Assembly (NCBI RefSeq): GCF_014633365.1
Contig: NC_068349.1
Location: 34,362,753-34,426,752 of the forward strand
Direction of reading: 5' to 3'
Length of the DNA: 64,000 nt
Origin: Diospyros lotus
Taxonomy: Eukaryota; Streptophyta; Magnoliopsida; Ericales; Ebenaceae
In this document: piece by piece, positions 22,415 to 34,067 of the stretch
Position numbering within the stretch: the stretch's first letter is position 1
Layout of the letters: each line of letters opens with the position of its first letter
Notes under the pieces: generated by a model
Told to the model about the DNA's origin: nothing
The model's input: only the letters and a program-made list of their open reading frames with translations
Databases searched by the model: none
Program-made: the position numbers and the translations under genes

Positions 22415-24117
22415 TGACGAATGATTAATTGCCGATAACGGATTGCCGTTACGCGATAACGACGTTTGCCACGCATGCTTGAAAGTTATAATTAGTAACG
22501 GAAATGATATTTGAATAGTTCTTATAATACTTGTATATTTGTGTCATATATTTATATTATACGAGAATCTTATGTTTTTTGCGTACAAACAATATTTGTT
22601 CGACGTAGACAAAATAAGAGGGCCGTGTGGGTCCCACCCCCTCTCTCTCCTTCTCTCATCAAATATGTTATATTATATTATGTAATATAAAATATAATAT
22701 ATCTAAATGTGAGAAGTAAGTGTTTGATAATATTTTTAAATAGATAACGTTAATAATTACTCTTATGTTGGTATGAAAATGTTATTAACATAAATTTGGT
22801 ATTTCTTTAAATCTAAAAGTGCTTAACATTGACCTACCAAGCTAGCTCGAGTCTAGTTATGAGAGCTTTGTACTGGGATTTATGAAGAATAATATTACGA
22901 GTCATGACGAATAACGGTGTTATCAGCTATGTGACGTATTTTCATTAGAAAAGGTTAAGGAGACCATGTGTCATTATCTTTTTTGTCTAATACTTCCTCT
23001 AACGAGGATGCAACACATAATTGATAACACTGTTATCAATCATTATGAATTTTAGTATTACTCTTCATTATTAGATGCTTTAAATTCAAAATGAAGGGCA
23101 TAGTGACACAAATAACCTTCCAAGTTTCAAATGATTAAACCTACCTCAATTTCCCCATCTGCTGCATCCTTCCCATTTGCGGCAGCAACGATCGACGTGA
23201 GGCGATGCTAAGCAAGGTAGCACGAGGAAGGTAGCGGCGGGTGCTGGAGCTTGCCGGAGGCGACAACCATGGAAAGTAGAGAAAGGAAAGGAGAGGTTGC
23301 AACAAGAAATGGATAAATTTGTATTTGGGTGAGGGGCATTTTTGTCTTTTTGACTCCTCTTAACGAGCCTCTCTATGAGACTCTCGGGCAAAGTAGTAAA
23401 ACTCTTTAAAATTAGTTTGGATATACTTTTATTGAAACTATTTAGATTTAAATCCAAATACATCTTGAATTTAGAACTATAAATTTAAAATAATATAATG
23501 AGGGATTAAATTACATAACCTAAAATTTCGAGTAGTTAGGTTGCTTTAGTTTGGATAAAGTTATTTGTACCTCTAATTTAAAATTTAATTTGGATATACT
23601 TTTAGTAAAAATATTTAAATTTAAATTTAAAATAATATCACTTAAAATTTTTTTATCCAAACACAATCTAAGGTTTTTGATATCACCACTCAAATGCATC
23701 AAACAAGTCAAATAAGAAAAGCAAATGGTACTTGCACATCCAGATTGATATTTTATTATTTAATTATCAATATATTTTTCGTTAAATTATTAAAATAAGG
23801 GGTATATTAGTAATTCATTCAAGTATCTGCATTTATTATTTCAATAAATTACTAATATACCCCTCACTTAAATTATTTAATAAATAATATATTAATAATT
23901 AATTAATAAAATATCAATATAAATGCCAACTTAAATGTGTAAGTAACACTACTCTAAATAGAAATACTTCAGCCTCACACGAAAAGGAAGAGGGCGTGTC
24001 ACATGGCCTGTTGGGTAGAAGTGGACAATGCCATGATGAGAAGAGTTTATCAAGTTCGTTTGTACCTTGCTTAGGGCCATGCCATCTATTCCCCACAAGC
24101 ATGGATGCACCCAACCC
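22415..24117. other. Intergenic AT-rich stretch
   Basis: There is no supported gene. A diverged direct repeat around tttggatatactttta occurs near 23418 and 23580. The open frames on the minus strand at 23146-23463 and 23520-23711 are products of that repeat. Confidence 0.45.
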
Positions 24118-24126
24118 AATCCTATA

Positions 24127-24302
24127 GAGTGCAATTTTGTTCACCCCCTTTAACGGGGGTGAACATCACCCTCACAAAACTGTGAGGGTGAAAAAGGCAA
24201 CGGAACGGCCTAAAATAGGCCGTTCCGTTGCCTTTTTCACCCTCATAAGAATTGTGAGGGTGATGTTCACCCCCGTTAAAGGGGGTGAACAAAATCGCAC
24301 TC
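24127..24302. mobile_element. Palindromic MITE, 9-bp target duplication
   Basis: This 176-bp element is nearly self-complementary end to end, with its centre at the cctaaaatagg motif near 24214. Its ends are gagtgcaattttgttcacc and the inverse. It is flanked by aatcctata on both sides (24118-24126 and 24303-24311). A 9-bp duplication fits a Mutator-type mechanism. Each arm contains two smaller hairpins (24139-24164 and 24166-24191; mirrored at 24237-24263 and 24265-24290). Confidence 0.93.
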
Positions 24303-24311
24303 AATCCTATA

Positions 24312-27300
24312 AGCTAGTTGTGTAGATTCCTTGGAAATTACATATATTTGATACCTCGAAATTTGAAAGTGGGGTACCCATTATATGTCTATTTAATATG
24401 TTTGTTTTCAAGTGTCAAAATATGTAGTCATCAAAATAAGTTAAAATGTACTCATGTGGCATAAAGATTCACTTCAAGCAAAAGAAAGGAGGGCAGCGTC
24501 TTATCAACCCCAACATGGCAACATAAAGGAATTTTATAAAAGGTTTTAAGGTATGTGTTGTGTCTAATAAAGTGGGTCAAAACTCAAATCTAGAAGTTTA
24601 AAAACTTATCAAAAGAAGAAATTTACAAGAATAAGTTACGAGTGCATAAAGTCATCAGATGTCGAGACTAAAGAATACTAATCCGAGTGACTAAGACTGA
24701 GGTCGAGTGACCTTATCAAAAAGCCTTTCTCGATGTCTTTGAGACCCTCTCAAGAATTCATGAGTCATTTAGCAATTGTTATTTGAAAACTCCCGTGAGT
24801 CACTCAAAGTTGAAAGTCTTTCTCCCAATTACACAACCTTTCTAAGAAATTATAAACACCGAGAGACCTGATTTCCAAATACTATTCACATAAGACCATG
24901 AAGTCAATCCTACATCTGATATTCTTGCCTACAAATCCAGAATAGAGCCCAAAATGTCTACTGAGAATTGTAATTCTCTCTTTTCCTGTTAGTCTGCTCC
25001 CCCTTATAAATGAAAGACTTATCTTCTAACAAATATATGATCACAACTCTGCTTAGAGTATAATTCTACTTACTTTTTGTATTCTATATTTTGGGTACAC
25101 AAATGACTTAAGTATTGGAGAGTCCACACAGGAGACTCACCCGCATCCCTAACTAGTTTCTTTCTCTGCAAATTTGTTGAAAACTACACTTGAGACACTT
25201 TTCTGCTGCAAACAAATTTATTGTTATATCTTAATAATAATAGTATGAATTTTTACTACGATGAATATTTCTTTTCCATAATATAAAGTTTTAGCCCTTA
25301 TTGCTATTCTATATTAATTCTTTGATATAATATGCACTAGCCCTATGTCTCATTATTTTTTCCCAACAATCAATTGATCTCCACTTAAACATTAGATAAA
25401 CTTATCCCAATACATATGCGAGTAACTTTCTAGTGTAGTCAAGGAACCAAATGGCTAGACCATTTTTGTGGTTAAGTGTTACATTTTGTGGTTAAGTGTT
25501 ACATTGAAGTTGGGACCTCCCATGTGTAAATTAGAAGGCTTTGGTGAAGGGCCCGAAGCTATGGAGAGTCTCAAAACTCTCAACACCATTCATGCATCAT
25601 GACGAAACCAATGAAAGTATGACTAGACATTCACTAAGTCCCTTATTTTAATATTTAAATATTAAAGTTAAATATTAAGTGTTAAATTTAATCAATCAAA
25701 CATTAATATCTATGAGAAACTCAGTGAGTTTAAAACATCTAGCTTTGTATTTTATGATTTTTTTATTATTCTAAAGGGTTTTAGGTCTGCTAATGAAGGT
25801 AGTTGGTAGCATTTTATACTCTTCTTGTTATTATTTGAACATAAAAATAAACCTATTTATTAAGAAAGTTGTTTTTAAATTATTTAGATTATACAAAAAA
25901 AAAAAAAAAGAACAATCAGATGGTGCAAAATAATCTCTACATGAATACTCTGATGTGTAAGTCAAACACTCAATTGCAGTGAAAACTTTGACATAGTATT
26001 GAAATTAATATCAAATAAGTACCATTCTTAAAGTAAGAGGTTATCTATTTATAAAAAAGTATGAAAGTTTGTGATAATCATATATAGTATTTCGAAATTA
26101 ATTAGAATTGGGATTCTTATAGATCATATTTGTCCTTGATGAAATTCTTGAAGGGATTTTCAAATATCAAACCCATCACATTAGCACTTCATCCGGAACC
26201 TCTCCAAGAGGAACTTATTGGCCAACTTCCAAGAGAACCTAGACTCTCGGAATTGGTTACAATTTTCGAGAGATTGGAATTTCCTCTCGAGGCTGTTATG
26301 GTTTTAAGGAGATTTGGTCTCCCAAAGTCGTTTTGTGTTTCTGGGGATGTTCTAGTCTTCCAAAAAATCAATATTTGGGCAATTGCTTGGATATCTTCAC
26401 CATATTTAGGCTTTTACATTTATTTATTTTTTAGTGAATTTTTGCCCATGACACATCACTTGTCTTAGTCTTTTCCATTTTATTCTATATTTTGGATATC
26501 TCTTATATTTTTTAGAAGGATTATTCTATTTTACCCGAATTAATTGACGTACGAGATGACTAAAAATATCAATTGTCAAAAATATCTTCACCTTGAAAAC
26601 ACCACGCACACATTTAAATAAAATTCGGGTAAATTTCATCATAGATGAAATCCGCCCGAAGTGAATTGAAGTCCACCCAGCGAATTTCATCTGACCCAGC
26701 ACGGACTTCATCTGTGATGAAGTCCGCCTACTGCAGTTCGCCCAATAATTTTTCGGTAAATTCGTGCACCAACCTTTTTCGGGCACTGTAACACGACTCT
26801 TTTTAAAATGTTTTAGTTTTGGAGGAAAAATATAAAATTAATATAGAAGTAGGGAAAATAGTCACTGGTAGATAAATTAAATTACATTTGTATGTTGAGA
26901 TTTATACAAGAAATTAATTAATTTATTTGATTATCTGGAATTTGAATTAAATCAATTGTTTTTCTCTCTACTTTTTCACCCAAAAAGTTTTTTTTTTATT
27001 TTTCAAACTTTGTTATTTGTTTATAAACATTGGTGAGCGAAAGTAATTCGACCCAATTTATTGTTGAGGCCAAAAAGTTAAATATCAAACTTGAATAACT
27101 GTAATATAAAGTCCAAACTTCAAACTAAGTCCAAACTTCAAACTCGCGGCATCTAGCTTTCGAGTACAATTATATATTAATCATCGATTGTAATTAACTC
27201 AACAAAGCAGAACGTGTCGCATGGCAGCTCAGATTTTAGATTTAATTTAACCTACAAAAATATGGAGTACTATTTATATTATTTAAAATTCAATTTGTTT

Positions 27301-28077
27301 TTAATAGGTTTTTGATTATGTTATTTATAGATCACTTAATTATACAATTACCAAAAACTTTATTTGAATTTAGATTTGATAATTAAAAAGTTATAAAACG
27401 ACACTTACGTAAGTATACATAATTTAAATTATTATATTGAGCGCAACATAACCTAATTTCACTTAATGATTAATCTTAATGAGATGGAGATCTTGAAAAT
27501 AAAAAGGTCTTTTATTAGTAGCACAAGATATTGCTACAAGATATTATTAGAGTGACTTTTAACGGTAGAGGTATTGTTTAATTACTTTAATAATAATTTT
27601 TGTAAAAAAAATTATGTATATCTAACTAATTTTAAGTTTCTTGTTAGATTGAGAAGTTACACGAGGTTGCAAAAACAGGTAGAGTTTCTACAATCCCATG
27701 CCCTTTCGCTCGCTAATGGGATTTTTGCAACCCCATCGATGATGGAGAGGTGATAGAAACCCCATGCCCCATCAGCAAAACTTAATCTCTTCCCAATGAT
27801 TGAGTTGCTTTCTTGTTTGGGATTGCTTCTCAATTTTTGCTCTTCTTATTTCTTCCCTCCCCCCTCCCAAGTTAGTCAGGGTATTACCCTCAGTTAGCTT
27901 AAGGTATTGCCTTTTAAAAGGTGGTTGGGGACTTTTGGAATAAACAAGGCAATATAGCAATCACGGGTAATTCGATGGTTTGCTTGAAGCCCTATTTCCC
28001 TATCACGAGTAGAGAATTTCATTACCATCCAATACATACAAGTTGTTGCTTTGAGGGCACTCAACTTGGACGTGGCA
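24312..28077. other. Intergenic stretch with weak remnants
   Basis: No gene is supported. About 24950-25200 resembles the R-U5 part of plant LTRs (tgacttaagtattggaga, then a cacccgcat block), with low certainty. A 20-bp unit with gtggttaagtgttac is doubled at about 25463-25505. Hairpins lie at 26634-26653 and 26702-26726. The plus-strand open frame at 26130-26468 (112 codons) resembles nothing I recognise. Confidence 0.4.
26702..26726. repeat. Perfect 11-bp inverted repeat
   Basis: The arms cggacttcatc and gatgaagtccg are separated by tgt. A weaker hairpin with related sequence (atttcatc and gatgaaat) lies at about 26634-26653. Confidence 0.8.
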
Positions 28078-28085
28078 CGTGCATC

Positions 28086-29051
28086 CAGAGTCGGTTTTGG
28101 ATTTTCTAAGACTCAGGGCAAATTTTCTCAAGTGTACCATTTTATATAAATTAAATAAAAAAAATAAAAGTTATCAACTAATTAATTATTAAAATTATAA
28201 AAATTTACAAAAGATAAGGAATAATACTTTAGGGCCTCATTAAAACCTTGTTTGAGAAAAACTCAATGGGACAAAACCTCAAATGAAGAAAAAGTTTTAT
28301 GTTGAATCAAATAATAAAGAAGAAAAAGTTAATAAAGATATGTATTACAATTTACAATTTTTTAGGGCAGAAAATTCCTAAAACAAAAAAAAATGACAAA
28401 TTTCCTAATTTGGCATAACAGTGTAATTTGACCAGAATCTATTATACCTCATTGGTTTAGCAATAAGTATTGTTTCTTATGTAATTGACGTCCCTAACAG
28501 TCCAATATAATAGTACATAACTAAAACTGGAAATATATATCATGGATTTGTATTGAAAACTAAAAATAATTGCTGAAAATTTTAAAAGACTTACCTTCTT
28601 ATAGATTAAGACGACTTTCATGGTGAAAATACGATCAAATCGAAGATCAAACAGTTAGATTTTACAAAATCAATGGTTTATTGATATATTGTTGAGAGAA
28701 AATTAAAGGAAGAGAAATAGAGAGAATGGTGTTGGGTTTCAAATTTTTGCCATGAAGGAAATGGGGGGGGGGTGGGGGAGGAGAGAGAATAGTGAGGGAA
28801 TAAAGAGATTAATTTTGTGAAAGTGGAGGAGGTAGTTGGAGACAAAATGTAAAGTATAGGGGACAATTTTTGAGTGAAGAGGGGGGGAAAGAATAGGGGG
28901 TAAAAATAAATATAATATATATTTTATTAATTTTTTTCTGATCATGGGAGAAAAAAATAAATATAATATATATTTTATTAAATTTTTCTGATCATTGAGC
29001 CCCCATCAGTTGTGGGCCCCGGGCTGTAGCCCCAGGCCAAGGCCGGCTTTG
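28086..29051. mobile_element. Non-autonomous hAT-like element
   Basis: The ends read CAGAGTCGGTTTTGG on the left and CAAAGCCGGCCTTGG on the inverted right, 11 of 15 the same. The flanks carry a perfect 8-bp duplication, cgtgcatc, at 28078-28085 and 29052-29059. Both features are hAT hallmarks. The 966-bp interior has no recognisable transposase. The right end, rich in ggggcccacaa-like sequence, resembles the end of the element starting at 63463. Confidence 0.88.
28903..28994. repeat. Tandem duplication inside the hAT-like element
   Basis: The block aaataaatataatatatatt followed by ttattaa and ttctgatcat occurs twice, about 50 bp apart. Confidence 0.75.
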
Positions 29052-29204
29052 CGTGCATCACATTATAGGCTGAGAGGAATTCCTTTCCACAATAACTTGA
29101 AGTTTAATCTCGATGTCCCTTCTGAATGAATAACCTTTTGAATTTCATTTAACCAGAGTAGAATAAATTTCATTTAAATGGACTTTATTTAATTGGAGAA
29201 ATTT

Positions 29205-29285
29205 TTCTTGGTTTTTCGAGCAGTTCAAATTCTAGTTTGATTAAATGAAAATTCTAGTCAACTAGTTATGTCATTTGTTAATTAA
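29205..29285 (-). repeat. Inverted copy of the repeat at 8671-8763
   Basis: Its reverse complement contains actagttgactagaatt, aatcaaac and aaaaaccaagaaaaatt, matching 8671-8763 in order. Confidence 0.5.
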
Positions 29286-29540
29286 GTCTGAGTATCACAA
29301 AAAAACATCACACCCTTTGAATGAATAACTTTTCTGCTAAAACCAATCTATGGGACTCTGACTAGTCTGAGTTACTCCAACTAGAAGCTCATCTCGAGAA
29401 ACACTATTTTTTATAATATCTCCCAGGAACTCTTGATATCCACCAATATCCTTTTCACATCCGTATTATCAACCTATCCGACATTCCATCAATCAATGCA
29501 TTTATTCGGGGCAATGGATAACTTTTGGGGGGTATGCTTT

Positions 29541-29788
29541 TGTAATACTCTGAGAGCCCAAGGTCAAGTCCAAGAAGGGATTTTAGAGAAACTAGTATAT
29601 ATATCGAGGATAGTAAGAAAGGAAACAACACCATCTGAATACCTTTTAGGCTGAATATAGATAAAGGAATCATGGGTTAAGCGTGTTTGAGATAGGGTTT
29701 CAAGAATGGGTGACCCCTGGGAAGTTCGCATATGCCCATCAGGATAAGTTGATTCGGTCATTCCTATCACTCGATGCGAGATGTTATA
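29541..29788 (+). mobile_element. Solo LTR with 5S-like sequence, Cassandra type
   Basis: This 248-bp block starts tgtaatactctg and ends gagatgttata. It is bounded by a perfect 5-bp duplication, gcttt, at 29536-29540 and 29789-29793. Removing it rejoins the surrounding reverse transcriptase motifs (NLNKA and YPLPRI), so the ends are exact. Inside lies a 5S rRNA-like segment. Short LTRs carrying 5S sequence define the Cassandra TRIM group of plants. No second LTR or internal region remains. Confidence 0.85.
29674..29728 (+). pseudogene. 5S rRNA-like segment (3' half)
   Basis: Reading gggttaagcgtg, then gaatgggtgacc and cctgggaagttc, it follows the box A to box C part of plant 5S rRNA in order with scattered changes. 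The 5' half of 5S is poorly kept (a possible accatctgaatacc near 29625). It lies inside the solo LTR, so it is a retroelement-borne copy rather than a 5S gene. Confidence 0.8.
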
Positions 29789-31033
29789 GCTTTATTTAGG
29801 TTTGTGAAATTGATACATAATCTCCATTTGCATTCTTCTTTTGAGACAAGCATTACATTGGCAAACCAGTTAGAGTAATTTATCTCTTTAATGTATCGAG
29901 CTTCTAAGAGTTTGTTAACTTCTATGTCAATAGCTTTTGCTCGTTCGGGGGCAAACTACCTTTTATTTTACTTAATGGGTTGAGAGGCAAAGTTAATGCT
30001 CAGTTTATGTGTGATGTTGCTAGGGTTTATCCCAGCCTGTCCTGAGCTAAGCAAGCAAAAATATCTACAAACTCTTGAAGGAGTGCCATAAACCTACCCT
30101 TAAAGGGTTCTTGAAAAATCAATATTGGTCTATATTACCTACTCCAGACACTCCGACCTGAGGAGGATATCAACCAATAATCAACAAGCTCAACCACTTT
30201 TGACTCATTTAGACTATTTAACAAATAGACGGTGGAGACTGAGGTCTCATACCTAATTATTTGTCTTCTAAGATAGGCTATGCAGCACTCCCAAGCCATT
30301 TTTGGATTACCCGAAGCCTCACCTATGCCTCTATCCATCAGGAACTTGATCACCAAAATGGAGGGGATATCTTGGATTACACTTAAAATGGATCTTCCAA
30401 GAATCATGTTATAGACGAATAAGGCACTTGTCATGAGAATTTTAATCTTAACCATATATTCTCTTGGGGTTGTCCCTAAGGTGAATGACATTTCCATGTA
30501 TCCATCAGGGTTAATTATTTTTCCATTAAACTAACCAAGGACGTGTAACTCATTGTAAGGTTTTCCATCTAGAATCCCATTTTAAGGTTTTCCTCTCAAT
30601 GTTATGAGGATTTATCGAACACAACAACCTAAGAACTTGGCAAAGATTACCAGGGGTCATCATGGTTTAGCTCCATAGGCAAGCCTTCAACTGTGAATGC
30701 AATAACATCATCCCTTTGAGGCTTCTTTGGTGGCACCATAGTTGGATATTTCTAGAATGACCTTTGGTTTCCAGGGTATTTATAACACATTTGCTTGACA
30801 CTATCCCCTGACAATTTTCCATCTTGCTTGGTAAAGTGTGAGAACTGTCTTGATATTCATACTATTCATCTCTACCCTGTACTTGGGATCAATTTCACCT
30901 CTTGTGGTGATCTGGTCACCTACTAGGGTGATTTTCTTCTTAGGCTATATAATAATTCAAAGTCCTAATAATTAAGTCCTAGATTGCACCCTTAAGTTGT
31001 ATGCATTCATTGGTGTGATGGACATTGGACCGT

Positions 31034-31520
31034 TTGGCCCCAATCTCGGCCCATCTCTTGGCCCTCTCTCTTAACCCAATCTCGGCCCATCTCTTGGTCC
31101 CGCGCCAGCCTGCCGCAACATCATTGCAACTCTTATTGGGTATCCGCATGGCCGCCTTAGATTCCATCCTCATTAATGGCGGATCTCATCCACATTAATA
31201 AGGGTCTCGTCGCTACCATGCTGCTATCTGAGAATCTCCACCAGCGCCTGATACTCAGTCTCATCACCTGCAGACGCATGGCGCATGCATGCAGGAAGAC
31301 ATCTCATCTTCCTATATCAGTCAGCTCTTTTGAAAGCCAAGGTATGTTCTGCCCTCTGACCTACTAATACACTACTATTTCCTTACTCTCTTACTCACTC
31401 GAGCGTTAGAGTGCTTGCAGGTGTCAGCTGTCCCCCGAACAAACCTGTCACCGGAGCTCGTGCCCTACCATTGCGATCCCGCCTCCAGTCACTCCCTTTA
31501 GTCAAGAAGGTACATACATG
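31034..31520. repeat. LTR-like block inside the Tat-type gag
   Basis: It splits the gag sequence and is more GC-rich than its surroundings. It contains cccaatctcggcccatctct twice (near 31039 and 31077) and a block near 31400 with ctcactcgagcgttagagtg and gcaggtgtcagc, which resembles the R-U5 segment of Tat/Ogre LTRs. Ends and target duplication were not resolved. Confidence 0.5.
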
Positions 31521-33207
31521 ATCTTAATGGAATTGACAATATTTATCTCAATTTCATTTTCTTGGTGGACTCTTATTTTGTTTGGCCATCAGATGATGTC
31601 TTTATGTTGAATACGCACAATAATGGTTAACTAAGAACTAGTCAGTGGAGTATACCAAATAGGACTACTCCATGTTGGTAATGGACCCAAACGATCATGT
31701 GCTCAGACACTCAATGTCATTCGCTCAGTGCTCGAGTGCATTTTTCTTTTTCTTCTCCTTCTTCTTAGGCTACTTAACTTTTTTTAGAACGATGAATGCA
31801 ATCAACATTAATGTATTTATGGGCTCAGCTAAGGATTTCAAAGAAAGAATGTGGAGGCTTCTTTGATAGTGAAAAAGAGAGGTATGGCTCAAGACCATTT
31901 TAAAATATGGCCATTACCACCCTTTGATTAAAGTCATGCACACCCAATGCCTCCTCATTGAAATAAGCAAGATATTCTTTCAAGGATTCCTTAAGGCCTA
32001 TTTGACATTTACTGAAGTAATGGGATGCTCAAAGGTGCCTACGATAAGATGTAAAATGTACTAAGAACATGGTTTTGAGCTGGTCAAAATTTTCAATAGC
32101 ATCGTTTAGTAAACCCATGTACTAGATTCGAGCATTACCCTCAAATGTAGTTGAGAAAGCTTGACACCATATGTTATCTAAGGCAACTTGAACTAGCATA
32201 TGGGAGGTGAAGAGGTTGATATGATTCCCGAATCAATAGTGCCCCTATAGAGTTTGATGGAAGGGATTTAGAATTTTTTAGATAATACTTTAACCATGAT
32301 TTGGCGGTTGAGGGCCTGGTTTAAACTTCATACCAAGGGAGTCTTATAACCTTTCTTTAAGGCTCAAATTTCCTCCTTTAAGAGCCAAATATGCCCACTT
32401 CTACTTAGCTTGGTCATTATGATGCTAGTTATGAATTGGGGAGGTTAAGGCCTCTAGCTTCTTTTGTTTTTCTTGCTCAGATATGCAGTCATGTTGAGAT
32501 GGATGGACTGATCTCTCCCACTAGTCCTAGTGATTCTCATGATCTTACTCCAACCCTAGGTAGGATGGGATGGGGAGTTTTAGCACTCCTATTACTGTTG
32601 TTCTTGCTGGTTATTAATGAAGGTCCTAAGAATTTGGGTTAGTACCTAAATCTACAGTTCAAAGTTCCCAAAACGCTCAGTAGTAATGTGCTTTAGAGGA
32701 ATAATGTTCATATTAAATACATCGCAGTGTCGATCATTTTGTTGGCTATTCACTAAGGATATTTGATGCGAAGGCATGATAGGGGATTGATTGAGAGTGT
32801 AAAGATTGAGCAAAAAGATGTTGGGGCCCTGTGGTTGACGCCAATTAATGTTGCTTGATAACTGGGAACTAGAACACCTTACATTGGACTTTTGCAAGCA
32901 TGGGGCTTTTGTCCCCCGAGGTATTCTCCAATGGTAAAGTTAGTCCTATGTATATTAGATACGAGCGAAAAAAGCATAGCAATGTGTAAACTTATGTTGT
33001 AAGTTCTTTACCTTTGGAGATATTAGTGCTTATATAGTCTGATTCGAGGTGGGTTGAGCGTGATTTGTAATTAGATCTTTTCTATGATATGACTCATGGT
33101 GGTGATCTCCAAACCATACCAAGGACCATTCCTCTAGCACACGTCACTCTATGATGGAGGCCATGTGTTACCTTTGGATTAGTGTGTGAAAAGATTAAGA
33201 ACCCTAT

Positions 33208-33366
33208 TGAATTAGAGAACTTGAGAGAGCCAAACCCTAGTTGGAGGAAATAAATTCCTCAACAAACAAATATATTGTACACCTATTTATACTAATATTA
33301 AGTGAGTCATGACATAATTCATGACGTAAGCATAACATAAGCCATGACATAAATATAAATCTAACA
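33208..33366 (-). repeat. 3' LTR of the small LTR element
   Basis: Matches 37410-37544 (ttgagagagccaaaccctag and ctatttatactaatat are shared) with an extra stretch of about 30 bp near 33313-33343. Confidence 0.85.
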
Positions 33367-34067
33367 CTTTCCCTCAAGCTAAAACATATATATGTTTCAA
33401 GCTTGTTACAAATGTAATTTATTCGAGGGCATGTGGATGTGTTGTATTACAAGACAATTGTTTTGGGTCACAAAGGCGGCAGATGATTAGAGGCTACGAA
33501 GGCAATGACTGGAGGCAGATCTTGGCGATGGTGACGATGATGGCAGATTGACAATATTGCAGCGGCGATACGAGATCTATGCGACGCACAAGATCAGAAA
33601 AAGAAGCTGTGAGATCTGAGAGACACGCTGGAAGAAGAAACAAACGCGAGATCTGAAGGCACGCCAATTTGAGAGTCGAGCTGGAAGGAGATAAGATATG
33701 AGAAACCAGTCATGAGATCTAATAAGCAGTTGCGATATTTGAGACGAAAGTGGTCGGATTTGGACGAGAACGGCTGGATCTGGAGAATTGACAACCGGAT
33801 ATGAGAGATGATGGCTAGATATGAGGTCTAACAGCTAGATCTAACCGGGTTCGAGGGATTGATGGCTGGATCTCTATCGGATTGACGGTCGGATATGAAA
33901 AATGATGGCTAGATGGATAATAGTCAAGGAAGAAGATCCGGCAAGAGACTAATGAGGCAAATCTGACAAGAGATCGGAGAGACAAATCTGACGAAAGACC
34001 ATGAGAGATCGGTGAAAGAATGTAGAGGTAGATTTGATGAGATCTAAAATGACATATCAACAAAAAT

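Larger units (their letters stand above)
29320..33205 (-). mobile_element. Degenerate Tat-type Ty3/gypsy retrotransposon
   Basis: On the minus strand, from right to left: an LTR-like R-U5 part (about 33205-32890), and a leader with attggcgtcaaccacagg near 32840, typical of the Tat group. Gag follows in pieces (about 32260-31660, with EGNARI and KESLKEYLAYFNEEALGV). A gag C-terminus with TNECIQLKGAI lies near 31010-30980, a protease-to-RT linker with YNMILGRS and IRYETSVSTVYLL at 30497-30135, and RT near 29990-29450 (CINFTNLNKA, then YPLPRINALIDG). Stops and shifts are frequent. Two LTR-type blocks interrupt it (29541-29788 and about 31034-31520). Confidence 0.75.

Noticed and set aside
22225..22476. 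83-codon open frame upstream of ELMO
   Set aside because: Its repeated peptide is simply the translation of the 42-bp tandem duplication.
26130..26468. 112-codon open frame in the intergenic region
   Set aside because: Has an ATG and no stop, but no motif, no neighbouring exon and no repeat of the frame elsewhere.
29674..29728. A functional 5S rRNA gene
   Set aside because: The 5' half is not preserved, there is no tandem array, and it lies inside a solo LTR.
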